Below, in pieces: positions 9,147 through 17,695 of a DNA stretch of 64,000 nt. The notes under the pieces were generated by a model. That model did not search any database. It worked only from the letters and a program-made list of their open reading frames with translations, and was not told the origin of the DNA. Position 1 is the first letter of the stretch, and each line of letters opens with the position of its first letter. This stretch comes from VRUE01 sp963720805 (GTDB lineage: Bacteria > Actinomycetota > Thermoleophilia > Solirubrobacterales > 70-9), in contig CAVRGT010000012.1 of NCBI GenBank assembly GCA_963720805.1, positions 186,001-250,000 of the forward strand. The letters run 5' to 3'. The position numbers were made by a program, and so were the translations under genes.

Positions 9147-10820
9147 GTGGCAACTGTCGAGCGCTCAACCTCGGGAACGACCCACGAGGTCTTCAACCAG
9201 GCGTCCCCTCTGGAGGACTACAACCCGTTTGACGCCGACCGACCGCTGCGCGAGGCGCTGGTGCGCGAGGGCGGCGGCTGGGCCGAGGACCGGGCCCGAG
9301 AGCTCGGCGCGATCTGCGGCTCGGCGCAGACGATCCGCTGGGGCTTCGAGGCCAATGAGAAGAAGCCCGAGCTGAAGACCCACGATCGCTTCGGCCATCG
9401 CATCGACGAGGTCGAGTTCGACAGCTCCTGGCACGAGCTGATGCGGATCGGCTCCAGTTACGGCCTGCACGCGATGCCCTGGCGCGAACCGGGCGTCGGT
9501 GCCCACGTCGCCCGCGCGACGATGTTCATGCTGCTGATGCAGGCCGAGAGCGGCGTCGGCTGCCCGCTCTCGATGACCTACTCGGCGATCCCGGCGCTGC
9601 GCCGGCAGCCCGAGCTCGCCGCCGAGTGGGAGGAGCGCTTCCTCTCACTCGATTACGACGAGCGCTCGCTGCCGGCCGATCGCAAGAGCGGCTCCCTCTG
9701 CGGGATGGCGATGACCGAGAAGCAGGGCGGCTCCGACGTGCGCGCCAACACCACCGTGGCGACGCCGCTGAATGGCGGCGGGCCCGCGGCCGAGTACGAG
9801 CTGGTCGGCCACAAGTGGTTCTGCTCAGCGCCGATGTGCGACGCCTTCCTCGTCCTCGCCCAGACCGACTCCGGCGTCTCCTGCTTCCTGATGCCGCGCT
9901 GGACCCCCGACGGCGAGCGCAACGCCTTCCAGATCCAGCGCCTCAAGGACAAGCTCGGCAACCGCTCCAACGCCTCCTCGGAGCTCGAGTTCCGCGGCGC
10001 CTGGGCGCGCATGGTCGGCGAGGAGGGCCGCGGCGTGCCGACGATCATCGAGATGGTCAACCACACCCGCCTCGACTGCGTGATCGGCGCCGCCACCGGC
10101 TACCGGGCCGGGCTCGTGCAGGCGCTCAACCACGCCGAAGGCCGGGCCGCCTTCGGCAAGGAGCTGATCGACCAACCACTGATGCAAAACGTGCTCGCCG
10201 ACCTTGCGGTCGAGTCCGAAGCCGCCACGATCGCCGCGATGCGCCTCGCCCGCGCCTACGACGAGGTCGCCGCCGGCGACGAGGACGCCGCCAACTTCCG
10301 CCGCCTGGCAAATGCGGTCCTGAAGTACTGGATGTGCAAGCGCCAACCCTCCCACGCGGTCGAGTGCTTGGAGTGCTTGGGAGGCAACGGCTACGTCGAG
10401 GAGTCGGGAATGCCCCGTCTCTATAGAGAGGCCCCGCTCGCCTCGATCTGGGAGGGCTCCGGCAACGTTCAGTGCCTAGACGCCCTCCGCGCAATGGTCA
10501 AGAGCCCAGCTTCCGTGGACGCCTTCTTCGCCGAGGTAATGGAGGGCGCCGGCGCAGAACCCAAGCTCGACGCCTACGTCTCCTCACTCCGTAACGAAAT
10601 CCCAGGCGACATCGAGACAATCCAATCCCGAGCCCGCCGCATAGTCGAGGGCATGGCCGTCGCCCTACAAGCTTCCCTACTTGTTCGTTACGGCGACCCG
10701 GCGGTCGCCGACGCCTTCTGCGCCTCCCGCCTCTCGGGTGACTGGGGCAACGCCTTCGGAACCCTCACCGCGGGCACCGACTTCAGCGCCATCATCGAGC
10801 GCCACCGCCCCCGCGCCTGA
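9147..10820 (+). CDS. AidB-like acyl-CoA dehydrogenase family protein
   Basis: 557 aa from GTG 9147 (the preceding open frame overlaps the DUF4242 gene). It has the long AidB layout: N-terminal domain, MTEKQGGSDVRANTT flavin-site loop, GHKWFCSAPMCDAFLVLA, the dehydrogenase C-terminal helices (RLDCVIGAATGYRAGLVQAL), QPSHAVECLECLGGNGYVEE, and a C-terminal AidB extension. E. coli AidB is an FAD protein linked to DNA alkylation protection; others may be isovaleryl-CoA-type dehydrogenases. I do not assign a substrate. Codon use becomes less GC-biased in the last third (more A/T third positions), which is unusual for this window. Confidence 0.88.
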   Translation: MATVERSTSGTTHEVFNQASPLEDYNPFDADRPLREALVREGGGWAEDRARELGAICGSAQTIRWGFEANEKKPELKTHDRFGHRIDEVEFDSSWHELMRIGSSYGLHAMPWREPGVGAHVARATMFMLLMQAESGVGCPLSMTYSAIPALRRQPELAAEWEERFLSLDYDERSLPADRKSGSLCGMAMTEKQGGSDVRANTTVATPLNGGGPAAEYELVGHKWFCSAPMCDAFLVLAQTDSGVSCFLMPRWTPDGERNAFQIQRLKDKLGNRSNASSELEFRGAWARMVGEEGRGVPTIIEMVNHTRLDCVIGAATGYRAGLVQALNHAEGRAAFGKELIDQPLMQNVLADLAVESEAATIAAMRLARAYDEVAAGDEDAANFRRLANAVLKYWMCKRQPSHAVECLECLGGNGYVEESGMPRLYREAPLASIWEGSGNVQCLDALRAMVKSPASVDAFFAEVMEGAGAEPKLDAYVSSLRNEIPGDIETIQSRARRIVEGMAVALQASLLVRYGDPAVADAFCASRLSGDWGNAFGTLTAGTDFSAIIERHRPRA

Positions 10821-10838
10821 AACGTCAACGAAGCGACC

Positions 10839-10904
10839 GAGCCGCCCGGGGTCCCTCAGCAGGAACTCCCGCGAAGCGGCCTGCTGAGGGACCCCGGGCG
10901 GCTC
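10839..10904. terminator. 66-nt stem-loop between convergent genes
   Basis: 25-bp perfect stem (10839-10863 with 10880-10904) and a 16-nt loop containing CGCGAAGCG. It lies between the AidB-like stop (10820) and the site-2 protease stop (10923), which converge, so a bidirectional transcript end is likely. There is no U-tract. A second stem-loop with the same stem and loop lengths and a related loop is at 17287-17352. Confidence 0.7.
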
Positions 10905-10922
10905 CGACCCTTCAGCTGCTTC

Positions 10923-12086
10923 TCACGACGCCTGGTCTCGCAGCGCCCGTCCTACCTGCTCCATCGTGATTACTCCCGAAAGACGGCCGTCGGCGTCAAC
11001 CGCCATTAGGGCCCCGAAGCGGCGCAGAGCCCGACTGGTGAGAAGCGAGTCGAGCGGGGCGTCGTCACGGACCTGGAAGGTGCCGTCGTCGCGCTCAAGA
11101 ACATCGGAAACGTGCGAAGTGGTGCGTGAGATCTCGGGGACCTCATCCGCTTTGTCACGGACGACGAGGCCGAGGAAGTGGTGCGCAGCATCTACTACCG
11201 GGAACCAGGGCCAGCGGTAGCGGAGGAAGTATTCGTCCAAGGCTTGCTCCACGCTGAGCTCGTCGAGGATCGTCACGGGCTGGCGGTCCATCACGTCGGA
11301 GACCTGGAGGGTGCTGATCTTGCTGGTGATCTTGGTCTGTATCGAGGCCGCCTTGGCGGAGCCGTTGATGATGAAGCCGATCAGGGCCAGCCAGACGCCG
11401 CCGAAGGCATCGCCAAGGCCGATCAGGACGAGGCCGCCGCCGATGAAGATGTAGCCGAAGACGCGGCCGAGGCCGGCGGCGAAGCGGGTGGCCGAGTTGC
11501 GGTCGCCGCTGCGCCACCAGGCGATCGCGCGGACGATCCGTCCGCCGTCCATCGGGAAGGCGGGCAGCAGGTTGAAGACGAGGACGAGCAGGTTGATCGA
11601 TGCCAACCAGCCGACCATCGCCATCACTCCGGAGACGCCCGAGCCGGATTCGATCTGGACCGCCCGCTTGAACTCCTCCGCGCCGACCGCGGCTATGCCG
11701 ACCGCGGTGAGCAGAACAACGATTGCGAGGGTCACCAGCGGCCCCGCGATCGCCACCTTGAACTCGGCGGCCGGACTGGGTGACTCGCGATCCATCCGCG
11801 CCATGCCGCCGAAGATCCAGAGCTGGATGCTGGAGATGCCGATGCCGTTGCGCCGCGCCGCAAAGGCGTGGCCGAGCTCGTGCAGGACGATCGAGCTGAA
11901 GAAGGCGAGGGCGCTGATGACGGCGAGCAGGAACGGGGTCGAGCCGGAGTTGCTCTCGCCGAGCACGTGGCCGTAGAAGCTGGAGAGCCAGAGGATCACC
12001 AGGAAGAGGACGAGGAACCACGACCAGTCGACCGTGATGCGGATGCCGCGGACGTGGAACAGGGTTATGGGTTTGCCGCCCATCAT
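10923..12086 (-). CDS. Site-2 (Rip1-like) membrane metalloprotease with CBS domains
   Basis: 387 aa from the ATG at 12086 (a second ATG at 12083). Membrane helices carry the zinc motif HELGH (about residue 60) and the third-ligand motif NLLPAFPMDGGR. Two CBS domains fill the C-terminal third (VSDVMDRQPVTILDELSVEQ; LTSRALRRFGALMAVDADGRLSGVI). Family role: intramembrane cleavage of anti-sigma factors or other membrane proteins, with CBS domains possibly sensing nucleotides. The start is 36 nt from the divergent peptidase gene. The upstream frame to 12281 is antisense to that peptidase and is not used. Confidence 0.93.
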   Translation of the reverse strand: MMGGKPITLFHVRGIRITVDWSWFLVLFLVILWLSSFYGHVLGESNSGSTPFLLAVISALAFFSSIVLHELGHAFAARRNGIGISSIQLWIFGGMARMDRESPSPAAEFKVAIAGPLVTLAIVVLLTAVGIAAVGAEEFKRAVQIESGSGVSGVMAMVGWLASINLLVLVFNLLPAFPMDGGRIVRAIAWWRSGDRNSATRFAAGLGRVFGYIFIGGGLVLIGLGDAFGGVWLALIGFIINGSAKAASIQTKITSKISTLQVSDVMDRQPVTILDELSVEQALDEYFLRYRWPWFPVVDAAHHFLGLVVRDKADEVPEISRTTSHVSDVLERDDGTFQVRDDAPLDSLLTSRALRRFGALMAVDADGRLSGVITMEQVGRALRDQAS

Positions 12087-12122
12087 GGGTCCAATCGTAC
12101 GTGGCCGTATAAGTTCGCGGCG

Positions 12123-13316
12123 ATGGCGGCAAACCAGGACCAGCTTCGACAGTGGCTCGAGGAACTCGAGCGGATCGACCGCCCCAGTGCGTCCGAAGGT
12201 GAGCGGCGAGCTGCCGAGTGGATCGTTGAGCGGTTTGGTGAGCTCGGAGCGGAGGCGCGGGTCGAGGCTGAGGGAGCGCACGGGACCTACTGGTGGCCGC
12301 TGGGGCTCGGCGCGGCGCTCGGTGTTTTGGGCGGCTGGCTCGGGTTGGGCGGCTGGCTCGGGATGCGGGGGCGCAGGGTGCTAGGAGCCCTGCTCGGCTT
12401 TGCCGGCGCCGCTGGGATCGCCGCGGACTTCCCGCCCGGTAAGCGGCCGCTGCGTCGGCTGCTGCCCAGGCGCACCACCTACAACGTCGTCTGCGAGCTG
12501 GGGCCGGCGGAGGCCGAGCGAACCGTCGTCCTGATCGCCCATCACGACGCCGCCCACTCGGGGCTGATCTTCCACCCCCAGATTCCCAAGCTCGCCGACC
12601 GTCTCGGGCTGCTCGAGGGCAAGGACACCAGCCCGATGTTGATGGCGCCGGTGGTGGGCGGCCCGCTGCTGGCCGGACTCGGCGCCCTGACCGGGCGGCG
12701 CCTGCTCGCCAAGCTCGGCGCCCTGGTCGGCCTCGGCACCGTCGCGGCGATGGCCGACATCGGCCGCCGCGAGACGGTGCCCGGCGCCAATGACAACGGC
12801 ACCGGCGTCATCGCGCTGCTTGCACTGGCCGAGCGGCTCGTCGCCGAACCCACCGAGAAGACCAGGGTCATCTTGCTCTCAATCGGCTCGGAGGAGTCCT
12901 TCAGCGAGGGAATCAAGGCCTTCGGCGAGCGCCACTTCCCGGGACTGCCGCGCGAGAGCACCTTCTTCCTCTGCCTCGAGTCGCTCGGCTCACCCCACCT
13001 GCTGGTCCTGCGCGGCGAGGGTTTCCTCAAGATGCGCGAGTACCCGCCCCGCGCCCTGGCGCTGATCGACGGGCTGGCCGAGGAACTGGGGATTTGGCTC
13101 TACCCCAATCTGCGCCTGCACAACGGCACCGACGGTCTCGAGCCGCTGGCAGCGGGCTATGAGACCGCGGCGCTCTGCGCCTGCAACGAGCTCAAGCAGC
13201 CGGCCTTCTACCACTGGCCCAACGACATCGCCGCCAACGTCGAGTTCGAAACGGTCGCCGACGCCATCCGCCTGGGCGAAGCCACAATCCGCCACCTCGA
13301 CCACCGCTGGCTTTAA
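12123..13316 (+). CDS. M28-family (aminopeptidase-like) zinc peptidase
   Basis: 397 aa from ATG 12123 (the frame is open upstream, antisense to the protease gene). After an N-terminal helical part there is a Gly/Leu-rich hydrophobic hairpin (GLGAALGVLGGWLGLGGWLGM) that could be membrane-associated. Zinc ligands: HHDAAHSG, GANDNGTGV, SEES in GSEESFSEG, and the late His in FYHWPNDIA. This is the M28 order. It probably trims peptides. Substrate unknown. Confidence 0.83.
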   Translation: MAANQDQLRQWLEELERIDRPSASEGERRAAEWIVERFGELGAEARVEAEGAHGTYWWPLGLGAALGVLGGWLGLGGWLGMRGRRVLGALLGFAGAAGIAADFPPGKRPLRRLLPRRTTYNVVCELGPAEAERTVVLIAHHDAAHSGLIFHPQIPKLADRLGLLEGKDTSPMLMAPVVGGPLLAGLGALTGRRLLAKLGALVGLGTVAAMADIGRRETVPGANDNGTGVIALLALAERLVAEPTEKTRVILLSIGSEESFSEGIKAFGERHFPGLPRESTFFLCLESLGSPHLLVLRGEGFLKMREYPPRALALIDGLAEELGIWLYPNLRLHNGTDGLEPLAAGYETAALCACNELKQPAFYHWPNDIAANVEFETVADAIRLGEATIRHLDHRWL

Positions 13317-13428
13317 CCCAGGGCCGACTGGCCGAAACCGTGTCGATATGTCACGTTTGAGGCCCGTCGGCGGGGGTGGGGGAAATCCGACTGCGGGGTC
13401 GGATTTGGGCTCTATAGAGTGCGACGCC

Positions 13429-15117
13429 GTGCCTACGCATGACGTATTGGTAATCGGCGCCGGGCTGGCCGGACAGCGAGCCGCCCTGGCAGCCGCCGAG
13501 GCGGGGGTCTCGGTCGGCATCGTCAGCAAGGTCCACCCGGTCCGCTCGCACTCCAACGCGGCCCAGGGCGGGATCAACGCCGCGCTCAACCCCGGCGACT
13601 CCTGGGAGTCGCACGCCTTCGACACGATCAAGGGCTCCGACTACCTGGCCGACCAGGACGCGGTCGAGATCATGTGCCGCGAGGCGCCGGAGGAGATCCT
13701 CCACCTCGAGCACCTCGGCGTCACCTTCCACCGCAACGAGGAGGGCAAGCTCGGCACCCGCGCCTTCGGCGGCGCCTCCGCCGCCCGCACCTACTACGTC
13801 GCCGACATCACCGGCCAGGCGATCATGCACGTGCTCTACGAGCAGCTGATGAAGCACTCCGAGCAGGTCGCCCGCTACGAGGAGTGGTTCTGCACGGCGC
13901 TGGCGCTCGATGACGACGGCGAGTGCTGCGGCGTCGTCACCCGCAACATCGCCGACGGCTCGATGCAGCTCTTCGAGGCCAAGTCGGTGATCCTCGCCAA
14001 CGGCGGCAACGGCCAGGTCTGGAAGCCGACCACCAATGCCCTGATCTGCACCGGCGACGGCATCGCGCAGGCCTACCGGGCCGGGGCCAAGCTGATGGAC
14101 ATGGAGATGATCCAGTACCACCCGACGACGCTGGCGGGCAAGGGCTTCCTGATCACCGAGGGCGCTCGCGGCGAGGGCGCTCACCTGCTGAACCGCAACG
14201 GCGAACGCTTCATGGAGCGCTACGCGCCGAACAAGATGGAGCTGGCCTCGCGCGACGTCGTCTCCCGCGCCGAGCAGACCGAGATCAACGAGGGCCGCGG
14301 CTTCGACGACGGCACCGTCGCGCTCGACATCACCGTGGTGCCGAAGAAGCGTGTGCACGAGGCGCTGCGCGAGATCGTCCTCGTCGGCAAGGACTTTGCC
14401 GGGGTCGACATCACCAAGGAACCGATCCACATCAAGCCCGGCAACCACTACACGATGGGCGGGATCAAGACCGACGTCGACGGCCGCACCGACATCCCCG
14501 GCCTCTACGCCGCCGGCGAGGTCGCCTGCGTCTCGGTCCACGGCGGCAACCGCCTCGGCGCCAACTCGCTGCTCGACACGCTGATCTTCGGCCGCCGCTC
14601 CGGCGCCGACGCCGCCGCCCGCGCCAAGCGCACCGAGGGCTCGCGGCCCTCGAAAGCGGTGCTCGAGGCCGAGCAGGCGACGATCGACGCGATCTCCGCC
14701 CGCGAGAAGGGCTCCGGCCGCCGCGTCTCGGAGATCAAGTTCGACCTCGGCACGGTGATGGACGCCAAGGTCGCGGTCTTCCGCGACGAGGCCGGTATCA
14801 CCGAAGCACTGGAGACGGTTCGCCGGCTCAAGCAGGAGGCCGAGAGCGCCTACATCGACGACAAGGGCTCGGTCTTCAACCAGGACCTGCTGGGCGCGAT
14901 CGAGCTCGGCTACATGCTCGACAACGCCGAGTGCACCTGCGTCGCCGCGCTCGAGCGCAAGGAGAGCCGCGGCGCCCAGTACAGGACGGACTTCCCGGAG
15001 CGCAATGATGAGGAGTGGCTCAAGCACATCGACCTGCAGCCGGGTGACGACGGGCCGGAGATCTCCTACTCCGAGGTGACGATCACCCAGTGGGAACCGC
15101 AAGAGAGGACTTACTAG
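13429..15117 (+). CDS. sdhA: Succinate dehydrogenase/fumarate reductase flavoprotein subunit
   Basis: 562 aa from GTG 13429. FAD dinucleotide motif VLVIGAGLAGQRAALAAAEAG is at residues 6-26; the covalent-FAD His lies in VRSHSNAAQGGINAAL (about 43). Active-site regions HPTTLAGKGFLITEGARGEG, HYTMGGIKTD and HGGNRLGANSLLDTLIFGRR are intact. It oxidises succinate to fumarate in the TCA cycle on the cytoplasmic side of the membrane. It is followed immediately (0 nt) by sdhB and then a CCG-domain subunit, which indicates a non-classical enzyme without SdhC/D cytochrome subunits. Confidence 0.97.
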   Translation: MPTHDVLVIGAGLAGQRAALAAAEAGVSVGIVSKVHPVRSHSNAAQGGINAALNPGDSWESHAFDTIKGSDYLADQDAVEIMCREAPEEILHLEHLGVTFHRNEEGKLGTRAFGGASAARTYYVADITGQAIMHVLYEQLMKHSEQVARYEEWFCTALALDDDGECCGVVTRNIADGSMQLFEAKSVILANGGNGQVWKPTTNALICTGDGIAQAYRAGAKLMDMEMIQYHPTTLAGKGFLITEGARGEGAHLLNRNGERFMERYAPNKMELASRDVVSRAEQTEINEGRGFDDGTVALDITVVPKKRVHEALREIVLVGKDFAGVDITKEPIHIKPGNHYTMGGIKTDVDGRTDIPGLYAAGEVACVSVHGGNRLGANSLLDTLIFGRRSGADAAARAKRTEGSRPSKAVLEAEQATIDAISAREKGSGRRVSEIKFDLGTVMDAKVAVFRDEAGITEALETVRRLKQEAESAYIDDKGSVFNQDLLGAIELGYMLDNAECTCVAALERKESRGAQYRTDFPERNDEEWLKHIDLQPGDDGPEISYSEVTITQWEPQERTY

Positions 15118-16356
15118 ATGGCTGAGTACACGCTCAAAGTCCGCCGCTACCAGCCCGAGTCGGGCGAGGGTGCCTACTGGGAGGAGTTCAAGGTCGAGCT
15201 CGACCCCTCGCTCTCCGTTCTCGACGGCCTGCTGCAGGCCAAAGACCGCGACGACGGCTCGCTCTCGGTGCGCTGCTCCTGCCGCGCCGCGATCTGCGGC
15301 TCCTGCGGGATGAAGATCAACGGCCAGTCCGGCCTCGGCTGCAAGACCCAAATTGGCGAGGCCCAGGAGTTGGCTAACAAGTTCGCCAACGGTGGAGCAA
15401 GCGGTGCCCGGACGCGGGAGCCTGGCCGCGAGATCGCCGGTCATGATGAGCGCGGCCAGGCGGGAGCAGAGGACACCGCGATTATCGTCGAGCCGATGGG
15501 CAACATGCCCGTGATCAAGGACCTGATCACCGACATGGAGTCGACCCACTGGGCCAAGATCCGCCGCGTCACCCCCTGGCTCCTCCCCCACGGCGAGGCG
15601 CCCGAGCGCGAGTACGTGGTCGAGCCCGAGTCGATGATCGACATCACCCAGTCGATGGCCTGCATCCAGTGCGGCGCCTGCGTCTCCTCCTGCCTCTCGA
15701 TGGAAGCCGACCCGGAGTTCATCGGCCCTGCCGCCCTCGCCAAGGCCTACCGCTTCGTCGGCGACCCGCGCGACGCCGAGACCAAGGAGCGCCTCCACGA
15801 CCTCGCCCACGACCCGCACGGGATCTACGACTGCACCCACTGCTTCAGCTGCATCGACGCCTGCCCCAAGGGCGTGGCGCCGATGGACCAGATCATGCGC
15901 CTGCGCCGCAAAGCCGGCGAGGAGGGGATCGATGATCCCAACCACGGCCATAACCACGAGGCGGCCTTCGTCAAGATCATCGAGAAGAAGGGGACACTGG
16001 ACGAGGGGCTGCTGCTGCAGGAGTCCTTTGCGCCCGGCGTCAAAGGCAAGCTGAAACCGAGCAAAGCGGCGATCAAGGAACTGCTTGGCTCGATCCCGAC
16101 CGTGCTGCGCGCGATCAAGACCGGCAAGGGCCGCACCGTTTCAAAGCTGGTCCCAGGCATCCACCCAAAGCTTCCCGGCAGCGCCCAGGACGAGGTCAAA
16201 GCGATCTACAAGCACGCCGAGGAGCACCGCGAGGAATTCAACATCTACATCAAGGGCGAGGACGAGGACTTCGTCGAACCGGAGCCCGATGAGATGACGG
16301 ACGAGGCAATTGCGACCGAGGCGGCCGCGGCCGCCGACACGAAGGAGGAGTCGTGA
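15118..16356 (+). CDS. sdhB: Succinate dehydrogenase iron-sulfur subunit
   Basis: 412 aa, long for SdhB (about 240-330). The 2Fe-2S site is CSCRAAICGSCG (residues 53-64) with CKT at 75. Cluster motifs CIQCGACVSSC and CTHCFSCIDACPKG come later. Between the 2Fe-2S domain and VEPMGNMPVIKDL there is an extra stretch of about 30 residues (about 85-118) that covers a DNA palindrome at 15420-15461. A long C-terminal acidic/Lys-rich tail follows. It passes electrons from SdhA towards quinone via the CCG subunit. It overlaps the next gene by one base. Confidence 0.96.
   Translation: MAEYTLKVRRYQPESGEGAYWEEFKVELDPSLSVLDGLLQAKDRDDGSLSVRCSCRAAICGSCGMKINGQSGLGCKTQIGEAQELANKFANGGASGARTREPGREIAGHDERGQAGAEDTAIIVEPMGNMPVIKDLITDMESTHWAKIRRVTPWLLPHGEAPEREYVVEPESMIDITQSMACIQCGACVSSCLSMEADPEFIGPAALAKAYRFVGDPRDAETKERLHDLAHDPHGIYDCTHCFSCIDACPKGVAPMDQIMRLRRKAGEEGIDDPNHGHNHEAAFVKIIEKKGTLDEGLLLQESFAPGVKGKLKPSKAAIKELLGSIPTVLRAIKTGKGRTVSKLVPGIHPKLPGSAQDEVKAIYKHAEEHREEFNIYIKGEDEDFVEPEPDEMTDEAIATEAAAAADTKEES
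15420..15461. repeat. Palindrome inside the extra segment of sdhB
   Basis: 11-bp arms GCCTGGCCGCG and CGCGGCCAGGC flank a 20-nt loop. It lies within the roughly 30-codon insertion of SdhB, between two conserved domains. The reading frame is kept through it. It is not the same sequence as the dnaX elements. Confidence 0.6.
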
Positions 16357-17267
16357 TGAGCGACGACCGGATCAAGGTCGCCTACTGGCCCGGCTGCGTC
16401 TCGCGCGGCTTCACCAGCGAGCTTCACGGCTCGATGGCGATCGCCGCCGAGAAGCTCGGCATCGAGCTGGTCGAACTCGACCGCGCCAACTGCTGCGGCG
16501 CCGGTGTGATCGCCGAGCACAACCAGGAGCTCGCCGACACGCTCAACGCCCGCACCTTCGCCCTCGCCCAGCAGACCGGCTTCGCGATGATGAACATCTG
16601 CTCGACCTGCCAGGGCGCGCAATCAGAGTGTCAACAGCGGCTGGATGCCGATTCTTCCTACCGCGCCCACATCAACGAGGTGCTGAGCGGCCAGGGCCTC
16701 TCCTACGAGAAGGGCAAGGACGGCTTCACCAACAAGAACTTCCTCTGGCTGCTGGTCGAGGACTACGGCCTCGACCGCCTCGCCGAGAAGGTGACGCGCC
16801 CGCTCAGCGGCCTGCGCGTCGGCCCCTTCTACGGCTGCTACGTGGTCCGCCCCAAGGAGCGGCTCGGCTACGACGAGTTCCCCGAACGCGATCTCTACCT
16901 GGAGAAGGTGATCACGGCCCTCGGCGGCGAGGTGGTCGAGTACGACGGCGCCCGCAAGTGCTGCGGCTTCCCGGTGATCACGATGAACCGCGACACCTCG
17001 CTGCGCCAGGCCGGCACCCACGTCGGCGACGCGCTCGACGCCGGTGCCGACTGCCTCGTCACCCCCTGCCCCCTCTGCCACCTCAACCTCGACATGCAGC
17101 AGCCCGAGGCGGCGAAGGTGGTCAACCGGGACCTCGGCCTCGCGGTCCTGCACCTGCCCCAGCTCGTCTCGCTGGCGCTCGGCGCATCGCCGAAGGAACT
17201 GGGGATGAGCAAGCACATCGCTTCGACTAAGTGGGTCGAAGAGAGACTTTCCGCGGTTCCTGCCTGA
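16356..17267 (+). CDS. CCG-domain (HdrB-like) SdhE-type subunit of succinate dehydrogenase
   Basis: 303 aa from ATG 16356, which overlaps the sdhB TGA; GGAGG lies about 8 nt upstream. Two cysteine-rich CCG domains are visible: N-terminal YWPGCVSR, RANCCGAGV, CSTCQGA; C-terminal FYGCYVVRP, RKCCGFPV, TPCPLCHLNLD. This is the heterodisulfide-reductase-B/SdhE family, which replaces the SdhC/D anchor in type-E succinate:quinone reductases and in methylmenaquinol:fumarate reductases. It likely carries an unusual 4Fe-4S cluster and docks at the membrane. No second small anchor (SdhF) follows. Confidence 0.9.
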   Translation: MSDDRIKVAYWPGCVSRGFTSELHGSMAIAAEKLGIELVELDRANCCGAGVIAEHNQELADTLNARTFALAQQTGFAMMNICSTCQGAQSECQQRLDADSSYRAHINEVLSGQGLSYEKGKDGFTNKNFLWLLVEDYGLDRLAEKVTRPLSGLRVGPFYGCYVVRPKERLGYDEFPERDLYLEKVITALGGEVVEYDGARKCCGFPVITMNRDTSLRQAGTHVGDALDAGADCLVTPCPLCHLNLDMQQPEAAKVVNRDLGLAVLHLPQLVSLALGASPKELGMSKHIASTKWVEERLSAVPA

Positions 17268-17286
17268 TTCGGTAACCAAACGTAAT

Positions 17287-17352
17287 GAGCGTGTGCGCAG
17301 GGTCCGCGGACGCGCTTCGCGCTGAGTGTCCGCGGACCCTGCGCACACGCTC
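17287..17352. terminator. 66-nt stem-loop after the sdh operon
   Basis: 25-bp perfect stem (17287-17311 with 17328-17352) with a 16-nt loop. Read on the minus strand the loop contains CGCGAAGCG, the same core as the stem-loop at 10839-10904. It lies 19 nt after the CCG-subunit stop and before a convergent small gene. No T-run. Likely a transcript-end hairpin of a repeated family. Confidence 0.7.
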
Positions 17353-17450
17353 TTCTCGATTCGAAGGTGAATCAGACGGGAACGGCCAGAGAGGCGCGTC
17401 CAGCCACTCTCAAGCTCAAAGCTGGCGCGGGAGCGAGATGTCGTTTCGCT

Positions 17451-17627
17451 TCAGCCGTGAAACGCGATGATTGCGCCGCCGAATGCGGCGAGAATGCTCC
17501 CGAGGGTGACGATCATCGCGTTCTGGAGGCGGTCGAAGCGGTCGTCCATGCGATGTTGCAGCGCATCGACCTTGGCCGAAAGGTGATCGAGACGGTCGTC
17601 GTTCCAGTTGGCTCTTGCCTGCTCCAT
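17451..17627 (-). CDS. Small coiled-coil protein with one C-terminal membrane helix
   Basis: 58 aa, ATG 17627 to TGA 17451. The N-terminal half is an amphipathic coiled coil (DDRLDHLSAKVDALQHRM, then DDRFDRLQ). The C-terminal half is one hydrophobic helix (AMIVTLGSILAAFGGAIIAF). The clean heptads followed by a membrane segment argue for a real gene. Function unknown. It is convergent with the sdh operon. Confidence 0.65.
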   Translation of the reverse strand: MEQARANWNDDRLDHLSAKVDALQHRMDDRFDRLQNAMIVTLGSILAAFGGAIIAFHG

Positions 17628-17695
17628 TGACAGAGAGGCTAGCGGACAGAACGTTACGTGTGGCGCGCGGAAGTGTGTCGGACGGATGGTCTAGC

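Noticed and set aside
13351..15957. 868-codon open frame on the minus strand
   Set aside because: Antisense to sdhA and sdhB, repetitive Val/Gly/Asp/Ala composition, no domain pattern.
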